Source of the DNA: JAUWVG01 sp964633715
Lineage (GTDB): Bacteria; Acidobacteriota; Aminicenantia; Aminicenantales; Aminicenantaceae
Length of the DNA: 12,715 nucleotides
Direction: 5' to 3'
NCBI GenBank assembly: GCA_964633715.1
Contig: CAZWHQ010000072.1
Coordinates: forward strand, 1 to 12,715
Shown here: one piece after another, positions 1-4,921 of the stretch
How the letters are laid out: the number at the start of each line of letters is the position of its first letter
How positions within the stretch are numbered: position 1 is the stretch's first letter
The notes under the pieces: generated by a model
The model's input: only the letters and a program-made list of their open reading frames with translations
The model's database searches: none
Told to the model about the DNA's origin: nothing
Translations under genes and position numbers: made by a program

Positions 1-9
1 TTGCCTCTC

Positions 10-36
10 CTAACTTATTGATATATAATGAGTTAG
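10..36. repeat. Imperfect inverted repeat (hairpin)
   Basis: CTAACTTATT (10-19) and AATGAGTTAG (27-36) pair over 10 bp with one G-T wobble, around a 7-nt AT loop. It lies beyond the end of the truncated propeller gene. Neither side has a U-tract, so it is not a clear terminator. Its role is unknown. Confidence 0.4.
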
Positions 37-57
37 AATTTCGTGACAGGCTGTTGA

Positions 58-83
58 AATACAATAGTTCTTAGAATTGTATT
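58..83. repeat. Inverted repeat at the truncated gene's stop codon
   Basis: AATACAAT (58-65) and ATTGTATT (76-83) form a perfect 8-bp stem with a 10-nt loop and touch the stop codon of the propeller fragment. The stem is AT-rich and no T-run follows, so termination would be weak. It may be a scar of whatever removed the rest of the gene. Confidence 0.35.
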
Positions 84-430
84 CATGCATACTTGTCAAC
101 AAGTAAGAAATCCGTAAGAAGCTGATTTAATTCACCAGGCCCCTCCCCATTTCTGTAGAAATTTTTAATATATTTTCCTTCTGGGGAGAACATCAAAAGT
201 TTTTTATTTTCTTGTATGAAAACAAAGCCAGTATTGGAAACTTTTATATCAATCGGGCCTTCAAGAAAGAAATTCCCTTCCTCATCAGTAATTTGCATAA
301 CTTTTTTCAACTGAATTACTCGGCCAGCTTTTGAATTCAGAGGATTATTAGGATTTTCAATGATCTCTTGGGCTTGAATGTTAGTTATGATCAAAAAGAC
401 AAAAGAAAACATGAATGCAAATTTTTTCAT
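83..430 (-). pseudogene. Truncated secreted six-bladed beta-propeller protein
   Basis: The ATG at 430 follows a strong ribosome binding site (GGAGGATAAA) and opens a typical signal peptide: Lys-Lys, a hydrophobic core, then NIQAQ near the likely cleavage site. About 95 mature residues follow, with the pattern of the first blade of the six-bladed beta-propeller family: a buried FLEGPIDIKVSNTGFVFI strand pair, a LLMFSPEGKYIKNF strand pair, and the turn GEGPGEL. From memory, full members are about 350-400 residues, but here a TGA at 83-85 ends the protein after 115. Shifting one base keeps the frame open only about 24 more codons with no recognisable blade. I read this as a 3'-truncated, probably non-functional copy; a functional short variant is less likely. 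An in-frame start at 529 would put 33 extra residues before the signal peptide and was not used. Function of the intact family here is unknown. Confidence 0.6.
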
Positions 431-498
431 TTTATCCTCCCGAATCTTCAATCCTTTGCTTCTAATTACGCAGATGAGATAGAGAGTGTTTAGTTGAA

Positions 499-513
499 GT
501 GTGAAGATCACAC
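499..513. promoter_or_regulatory. Operator-like palindrome upstream of the propeller fragment
   Basis: GTGTGA (499-504) and TCACAC (508-513) are perfect inverted arms around AGA. On the minus strand a TATAAT sits just upstream (518-523), with no convincing -35, which would place the palindrome at the transcription start of the 83-430 gene. The arms resemble a Crp half-site (TGTGA) but the spacer is 3 rather than 6. This is a candidate only. Confidence 0.25.
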
Positions 514-517
514 ATGA

Positions 518-673
518 ATTATATATCACTTCTCGGGGATCTTTTTCTATATAAAACGGAATTATTGGCTCCCCCTATATGACGTGTTTCGACACTTAAA
601 ACAAGAATTAGAAATTGATTTAAATGCATTAAAACAATTTTTCAAAGGCTCTAAAATACCATCACTTTGCTAG
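518..673 (+). pseudogene. Remnant C-terminal coding fragment, no start codon
   Basis: An open frame of 51 codons runs from just after an in-frame TGA (515-517) to a TAG (671-673). It contains no ATG and no TTG, and its only GTG lacks a ribosome binding site. The peptide nevertheless looks like real protein: an aromatic/basic start (FFYIKRNYWLPLYDVFRHL) and then an amphipathic helix (LNALKQFFKG). I read it as the 3' end of a gene whose 5' part has been lost, next to another broken gene on the opposite strand. I do not recognise the family. It could still be a chance open frame in AT-rich DNA. Confidence 0.3.
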
Positions 674-871
674 AATCACTATTGAACAATAACTTTTGAG
701 ACACTTTACTGGATATTTTGCTGTAAAAGTCTCTTTGGGCGAGGAGGAAATATCACCCTCAAAATCACCCCTCAAAATCACCTTGCAGGACGGTTGTTCA
801 TTTAGATGGGTTATGAGAAATTGTAAAGAGGAAAATAAATTCCGCTAACACGGACAAATAGGGAGGATAAA
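674..871. other. Intergenic stretch with hairpin and short tandem repeat
   Basis: No gene is seen. GAGAC (698-702) pairs with GTCTC (729-733), and inside it TTTAC (705-709) pairs with GTAAA (723-727), giving a two-part hairpin. At 753-782, TCACC occurs three times separated by CTCAAAA and CCTCAAAA, about two and a half copies of a 12-13-nt unit. A TATTG/CAATA palindrome lies at 680-691. No convincing promoter for the downstream gene could be picked, although one must lie here if that gene is expressed alone. Confidence 0.4.
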
Positions 872-1465
872 ATGAAACGGATATATATTCTTATTCTCAT
901 CATTTTCTTTTCAATCACAGGCTTTGGTATGCAAAACAGCAACACAGAAAAAGCCTCTGAAGAAAAGGCGATTAACAAAATTAAAGATCCTCTTAAAAAA
1001 GCCTCTATGCATATCAAATTTGCAAATAAAAGGATTCAGTTAATTGAAAACAAAAGAGAAAAATTAACAACTGAGGGAAATTCAGGAAATTTTAATCCAC
1101 TTATAAACGAATACGAAGAAAACCTTGATAAGGCATATAATGAAATAATGAAGGCACAAGCTCTTGGCCGAGATACAACCTCATCTTTTAATATTATCAA
1201 TAAAGCCACCTCTAAACATCTAGTAGTTTTAAATAGAGTTCTTGCCAAGGTCCCTGAGCAGGCAAAAAAAGCAATAAGACATGCCATTGAAGTTTCTCAA
1301 AGAGGGCACCAAAAGGCTCTTCAAAATTTATCAAAGTCCAAAAAGAACAAGAATACAATGGGAAATAACAGTGGGCCAGGAAAAGGGAAGGCTTTAGGCA
1401 AGCAGAAAACCAAGATTAATCCCAATAAAGTAAAAAAGAAAAAAGTCAAAAAAATTAAATTTTAG
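872..1465 (+). CDS. Secreted lysine-rich DUF5667-like protein
   Basis: The 197-residue protein begins with a signal peptide (MKRIY then a run of I/L/F to about residue 20) and is preceded by GGGAGGATAA one base before the ATG. Residues about 38-135 are helical and resemble DUF5667: HIKFANKRIQLIE, then NEYEENLDKAYNEIMKAQ, then the conserved-looking stretch VLAKVPEQAKKAIRHAIEVS. The last 50 residues are strongly basic and low in complexity (Lys, Asn, Gly, ending KKKKVKKIKF). DUF5667 has no established biochemical role; the domain recurs in exported or membrane-attached bacterial proteins. The basic tail could bind polyanions such as lipopolysaccharide, teichoic-like polymers or nucleic acid outside the cytoplasm, which is inference. 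It is flanked by broken genes on one side and a tRNA on the other, so it appears monocistronic. Confidence 0.7.
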   Translation: MKRIYILILIIFFSITGFGMQNSNTEKASEEKAINKIKDPLKKASMHIKFANKRIQLIENKREKLTTEGNSGNFNPLINEYEENLDKAYNEIMKAQALGRDTTSSFNIINKATSKHLVVLNRVLAKVPEQAKKAIRHAIEVSQRGHQKALQNLSKSKKNKNTMGNNSGPGKGKALGKQKTKINPNKVKKKKVKKIKF

Positions 1466-1467
1466 AA

Positions 1468-1497
1468 GTGTTAGATTTCCTGCTAGATCTTAAACAC
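1468..1497 (+). terminator. Possible hairpin after the DUF5667-like gene
   Basis: GTGTT-AGAT (1468-1476) pairs with ATCT-TA-AACAC (1487-1497) with a 2-nt bulge and a 10-nt loop, beginning 2 nt after the stop codon. There is no immediate T-run; a run of eight T lies only at 1522-1529. It is a weak terminator or mRNA-end structure at best. Confidence 0.3.
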
Positions 1498-1545
1498 AAA
1501 GACAAATAATCCCTCCCCTTGTTTTTTTTGCCTTTCTCTTAATAA

Positions 1546-1618
1546 CTCCTCGGGTAGGACTCGAACCTACAACCTAGTGGTTAACAGCCACCCGCTCTGC
1601 CGATTGAGCTACCGAGGA
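1546..1618 (-). tRNA. tRNA-Asn (anticodon GUU)
   Basis: The reverse complement folds into a complete 73-nt cloverleaf. The acceptor stem pairs TCCTCGG with CCGAGGA, with discriminator G. The D stem pairs GCTC with GAGC. The anticodon stem pairs GGTGG with CCACT (one G-T pair) around CTGTTAA, giving anticodon GTT. The T stem pairs GTAGG with CCTAC around TTCGAGT. The 5' U and discriminator G are usual for bacterial tRNA-Asn. CCA is not encoded, since TTATT follows, so a nucleotidyltransferase must add it. It stands alone, not in a tRNA cluster. Confidence 0.96.
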
Positions 1619-1631
1619 GCACGGTTCACAT

Positions 1632-1660
1632 AATTTAGCAAAATTCTAAAAGAATATCAA
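1632..1660 (-). promoter_or_regulatory. Promoter of tRNA-Asn
   Basis: On the minus strand TTGATA (1655-1660, 5 of 6 to the -35 consensus) is followed after exactly 17 nt by TAAATT (1632-1637, 4 of 6 to the -10). The tRNA 5' end is 13 nt further on, which leaves room for a short 5' leader. The tRNA therefore need not depend on read-through from the stress operon that ends at 1691. Confidence 0.5.
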
Positions 1661-1690
1661 CGGAAACTCTTGGGAAAAAAGAATTGTGTG

Positions 1691-2443
1691 TTATATATTT
1701 CTGTAACTAGCCTGTTTTATTTTTTTCCGGTAATCATCACCTTCAATAGCAACAATTTTGCACATTTCATAGAGACGGGACCGCAGACGGATACCGATAC
1801 GATCAACCAAAGAGTCATCCTTCCTCTTAAAAAAGGAATCTCGTCTATCTTCTTCATCCTCTTCGTCATCCATGTAATTGGACGTGAATACCGTCAGTTT
1901 TTTTTGATTGTAGCGGTGGTTGATAATGTAGAAAACTGTTTCCTCCACCCAGGCTGTCGTTCTCTTGGCCCCTAATTCATCCAGAACCAGCAGGTCCTTT
2001 TGAAAGATCGGATACAAAACTTCCGATTCTGTGATGCGGGATTCAGTAGAATAGGAACTTTGGATATTTCTGATCAATTCCCGAAAATCACAAAAATAAC
2101 AGGAAACCGCTTTCTTCCAAATCAGCTCGTTTATAATAGCCACCGAAAGATGGGTCTTGCCCACTCCGCAGGGACCAATAAAGAGAAGGCCGGCATTGAG
2201 TGCTGGATAGTCCTTGACAAACTTTTGGGCTATTTTTTTAGCATGTCGGTGAGTTTCATTGTGTGTTTCGAAGTTGTCAAAAGAACAGTTTGTGTACCTT
2301 CTGGGAATTCCGGCCTGGTCAAAATAAGCCTGGTTTTTCTGCTCCTTATAACAAGAACAGCGGACAGCAATGGTAGAACCTTTTGAATCTTTGAGCACCC
2401 AGCCTGTGTTTTGGCATTTAGAGCAGGATTCTTTAGCTGTCAA
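1691..2443 (-). CDS. DnaC/DnaI-like AAA+ ATPase with N-terminal zinc finger
   Basis: The 250-residue protein has an N-terminal zinc-ligand set (Cys7, Cys10, Cys29, Cys31; CxxCxNTGW then CSC) joined to an AAA+ core. Visible motifs are Walker A GPCGVGKT (90-97), Walker B LLVLDEL (151-157), sensor-1 TSN (187-189) and a RIGIRLRSRLYEMC box (215-228) that carries the likely arginine finger. This is the architecture of helicase loaders (DnaC, DnaI) and related IstB-type ATPases. With no transposase nearby, a role in loading replicative helicase or in replication repair is more likely. The start is TTG, overlapping the sigma-factor stop by 4 nt with GAGG upstream; no ATG would keep the zinc finger. 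An acidic stretch (192-202, DDEEDEEDRRD) sits between sensor 1 and the arginine box. It is the last gene of the chaperone operon. Whether it loads helicase is inferred. Confidence 0.82.
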   Translation of the reverse strand: MTAKESCSKCQNTGWVLKDSKGSTIAVRCSCYKEQKNQAYFDQAGIPRRYTNCSFDNFETHNETHRHAKKIAQKFVKDYPALNAGLLFIGPCGVGKTHLSVAIINELIWKKAVSCYFCDFRELIRNIQSSYSTESRITESEVLYPIFQKDLLVLDELGAKRTTAWVEETVFYIINHRYNQKKLTVFTSNYMDDEEDEEDRRDSFFKRKDDSLVDRIGIRLRSRLYEMCKIVAIEGDDYRKKIKQASYRNI

Positions 2444-3291
2444 TTCAGATAACCTCGCAGTTGTCTAAGCTTATCTCCTCGAGCCAGTTTACGCAAAGCT
2501 TTTTTTTCAATTTGGCGGATCCTCTCTCTGGTCAATTGGAGTTTGTCTCCTATTTCCTGAAGTGTATGGGTCTGATCATCGCCTAAGCCAAAACGTAATT
2601 TTAGCACAAGTGCTTCCTTTTCATCCAATCCATCTAAAATTTCTCTTATTTGACTTTCAATGGATCCTTTGATGTACTCATATTCGACCGAGGGAGAAAG
2701 AGTGTCTCTTATTTTATCTCCTAGTTCTATGGTGTCATCATCAAAATATTTATCGCTGAGTGAAACATTTTGTCTTCCCAAAATTTCAAGATCTTCGATT
2801 TCTTCTTGTGTCACTTTCATCAGCTTGGCAATTTCTTCCCTTGTCGGCTCATGACCCAGGTCTTTTTTAAGTCTGGCTCTGACTTTCTTCATCTCCGATA
2901 TCTGATCTGAAAGCTTCTGGGGGATATTGTAGATACGGGAATATTGGGACAGGGCATGGATAACAGCCTGTCTGATCCACCAGACGGCGTAGGAGATAAA
3001 TTTGACATTCCTATTAGGATCAAACCTTTTCGCCGCTTCAATAAGCCCCAAGTTTCCTTCATTGATAAGATCGAGCAGCCCTAATCCCATTCCTTTGTAT
3101 CTCTTGACATAGGACACAACGAATCTCAAGTTGGCCTCTATCATTTTTTTCAGAGCGTCTTTATCTCCATTTTGAATACGATGGCCCAGCTCTTTTTCTT
3201 GTTCTACAGTCAGTTGGGAAAATTTTGCGATTTGCTGAAGGTAGAGTTTAAGGTTTTTTGAATCTAAAGAACCCTTAAATTCGTCACTCAT
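2440..3291 (-). CDS. RpoD-family sigma-70 factor (group 2-like)
   Basis: The 283-residue protein lacks region 1.1 but has all other sigma-70 regions. Region 1.2 lies near 14-40 (LKLYLQQI). Region 2 lies at 44-115, including NLRFVVSYVKRY, DLINEGNLGLIEAAKRFDP and YAVWWIRQ. Region 3 lies at about 120-195 and region 4 at 210-275, with the helix-turn-helix TRERIRQIEKKALRKL (254-269). It directs RNA polymerase to promoters. Region 4.2 matches housekeeping sigma factors, suggesting TTGACA-like -35 elements. In region 2.4 the residue matching E. coli T440 is Ile111 and the next is His112, so -10 preference may differ. Short length and absence of region 1.1 suggest an alternative, group 2-like factor, though a small primary factor cannot be excluded. 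Its ATG overlaps the hspR stop (ATGA), so translation is coupled and expression likely rises with the chaperones. Confidence 0.88.
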   Translation of the reverse strand: MSDEFKGSLDSKNLKLYLQQIAKFSQLTVEQEKELGHRIQNGDKDALKKMIEANLRFVVSYVKRYKGMGLGLLDLINEGNLGLIEAAKRFDPNRNVKFISYAVWWIRQAVIHALSQYSRIYNIPQKLSDQISEMKKVRARLKKDLGHEPTREEIAKLMKVTQEEIEDLEILGRQNVSLSDKYFDDDTIELGDKIRDTLSPSVEYEYIKGSIESQIREILDGLDEKEALVLKLRFGLGDDQTHTLQEIGDKLQLTRERIRQIEKKALRKLARGDKLRQLRGYLN

Positions 3292-3686
3292 TCTTCTTCT
3301 TGTTCGATCCGAACAATTTTTGCCGGTGTGATACGGACTAAGCTCTTTTTTCTCAGTTCGAATTCAGCTTCCCGACCTTCAAAAAATTCCCTCCGGACAT
3401 AGTCCAAAAATTCATTAACTTCGGATTCGATCTGCTCAATTTTTTTCCTCATATTGAGGACAACTTCAACACCGGCAAGATTGACACCCAGATCTCGTGT
3501 CAGATTAAGAATCAACTCCAGCTGAATCAAATCACTATCCGAATACAGCCGCGTATTTCCTTCACTTCTTGAAGGCTTGAGCAGCCCTTCCCGCTCATAC
3601 AACCTCAATGTCTGGGGATGAACATTGTATATTCGTGCAACGTGGCTGATATGATGATACTTTTTTTTGTCGTTTTTTGGGCTCAT
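3288..3686 (-). CDS. hspR: HspR-type MerR-family heat-shock repressor
   Basis: The 132-residue protein has an N-terminal MerR winged helix (about 13-80): HISHVARIYNVHPQTLRLYE, then REGLLKPSRSEGNTRLYSDSD. The stretch LTRDLGVNLAGVEVVL is the HspR hallmark that sets it apart from other MerR proteins. A coiled coil follows (about 80-105). In actinobacteria HspR represses the dnaK operon by binding HAIR inverted repeats, with DnaK acting as co-repressor. The same logic fits here: the gene lies two places after dnaK and a HAIR-like site covers the dnaK promoter. Its ATG overlaps the dnaJ stop (ATGA), and its stop overlaps the start of the sigma-factor gene, so it is made in step with both. The acidic C-terminal end (EQEEE) has no assigned role. 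Confidence 0.9.
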   Translation of the reverse strand: MSPKNDKKKYHHISHVARIYNVHPQTLRLYEREGLLKPSRSEGNTRLYSDSDLIQLELILNLTRDLGVNLAGVEVVLNMRKKIEQIESEVNEFLDYVRREFFEGREAEFELRKKSLVRITPAKIVRIEQEEE

Positions 3687-4795
3687 TTTTTATTCAGTCC
3701 CATTTTTTCTCTCGGATTCACATCGGAAATTTTCTTGAGTTCTTTCATGAGTTCCCTGATTCTCTGATCCTTAAAAGATGGCGGGACGATGATCACTTCA
3801 ACAAATTGATCACCTTGAGCTTTTTTCCCAAGGACTGGAGCTCCTTTTCCCCGGAGCCTGAATTTTTGTCCCGATTTTGTTCCCGGGGGGATTTTGATAG
3901 TGGTCAAACCATTGAGAGTCGGGACCTCGATCTTATCACCAAGGGTAGCTTCAGGAACTGTGATAGGAACCTCGATATAAATATTTGCTCCCTGTCTTTT
4001 AAATAGGGGGTGAGATTCCACTTCAATTGTGATATACAGATTTCCTGCGGAGCCTCCCATTCGCCCTGCATTTCCCTTTCCGGGAATTCGGACCTTCGAT
4101 CCAGTGGATACTCCTGCAGGAATCCTCACACTGATGAATTGGGTTTTTTGTTCCGCACCATTTCCATGGCATACAGGACACTGAGTCCCTGGTGTCCTGC
4201 CACTTCCCCCACAAGTTGGGCAGGTCGTGGCAAATCTCATGACACCTCTCTGCATATTCGCCTGTCCCGTCCCTTTACATGTAGGACACATCTGCTGTCC
4301 TTGACCGCTGATAAAACCATTTCCGTGACAATTGGAACAGGAAACCATTCGCGTCAGCTGAATCCGTGTCTTCAACCCATGGATAGCATCCATAAAACCG
4401 ATCCGCATGGAATAGAGAAGATCCTGCCCCCTTTCAGGCCTCGCCTTCGGACTTGAGGCCGGTCCACTAAACACATTTTCAAAAAAATCTCTAAACGAGG
4501 AGGTTCCAAAATTTGAAAAATCAAAACCTTCGAATCCGGAAGATTGAGGGCCCTGATGGGAACCCCTAGGCGGGGCATCTCCCACAAATCCGAACTGGTC
4601 GTATTGTTGTTTTTTCTTAGGATCACTCAGAACAGAATAGGCTTCCTGAATCTCCTTGAATTTAGCCTCTGCGGTTTTATCCCCTGGATTGAGATCAGGA
4701 TGGTATTTTCGTGCCAGTTTCCGGTAGGCTTTTTTGATATCCGCCACAGGCGCAGACCGGCTGACACCGAGTAATTTATAAAAATCTTTTGCCAT
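3683..4795 (-). CDS. dnaJ: Chaperone DnaJ (Hsp40)
   Basis: This co-chaperone stimulates DnaK ATPase and delivers unfolded clients. The 370 residues hold the J domain with HPD at 32-34, a Gly/Phe-rich linker (about 85-112, FEGFDFSNFG), four CxxCxGxG zinc repeats between 153 and 213 (CSNCHGNG, CPTCKGTG, CPTCGGSG, CPVCHGNG), and two C-terminal substrate-binding beta domains ending near residue 350. All key residues are present. I chose the ATG at 4795 because MAKDFYKLLGV matches the usual DnaJ start; an in-frame TTG at 4807 adds only four residues. No strong ribosome binding site precedes it. It lies 126 nt after dnaK, in a gap with a long-range inverted repeat and a possible weak promoter. grpE is not in the window. 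Confidence 0.97.
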   Translation of the reverse strand: MAKDFYKLLGVSRSAPVADIKKAYRKLARKYHPDLNPGDKTAEAKFKEIQEAYSVLSDPKKKQQYDQFGFVGDAPPRGSHQGPQSSGFEGFDFSNFGTSSFRDFFENVFSGPASSPKARPERGQDLLYSMRIGFMDAIHGLKTRIQLTRMVSCSNCHGNGFISGQGQQMCPTCKGTGQANMQRGVMRFATTCPTCGGSGRTPGTQCPVCHGNGAEQKTQFISVRIPAGVSTGSKVRIPGKGNAGRMGGSAGNLYITIEVESHPLFKRQGANIYIEVPITVPEATLGDKIEVPTLNGLTTIKIPPGTKSGQKFRLRGKGAPVLGKKAQGDQFVEVIIVPPSFKDQRIRELMKELKKISDVNPREKMGLNKK

Positions 4796-4921
4796 CAGAT
4801 CGCCCAATAAATATTGTTAGTCTAGATGGCCGGATTAGTCAAGCACTAGGGAATTTTCAGTGAACAATCTCCAAATATTTGGCCATGGTGACTGACCGGC
4901 CATCACAACTTAATAAAATCG
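4796..4921 (-). other. dnaK-dnaJ intergenic region with paired inverted repeats
   Basis: GATGGCCGG (4825-4833) and CCGGCCATC (4896-4904) are a perfect 9-bp inverted pair 62 nt apart, GC-rich against an AT-rich background. Between them is a perfect 12-bp palindrome, CCAAATATTTGG (4871-4882). On the minus strand TTGACT (4836-4841) is followed after 18 nt by AACAAT (4 of 6 to a -10), a possible weak internal promoter for dnaJ. The mRNA could fold so that the outer arms close around the smaller hairpin, which could set the ratio of DnaK to the downstream proteins. Confidence 0.5.

Noticed and set aside
431..529. In-frame ATG at 529 as the start of the propeller fragment
   Set aside because: The ATG at 430 has a strong ribosome binding site and is followed directly by a signal peptide; the upstream part reads through the leader.
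753..782. Short tandem repeat as a CRISPR or satellite
   Set aside because: There are fewer than three copies of a 12-13-nt unit with no spacers, too little for any array. It is mentioned only as part of the intergenic description.
1643..1655. ATTCTAAAAGAAT palindrome as a terminator for the operon ending at 1691
   Set aside because: The stem is only 5 bp of mostly A-T pairs, and it falls inside the 17-nt spacer of a good tRNA-Asn promoter, which explains the sequence better.
4793..4807. TTG at 4807 as the dnaJ start
   Set aside because: The ATG at 4795 gives the family-typical MAKDFYKLLGV start; the extra four residues have no parallel in DnaJ.
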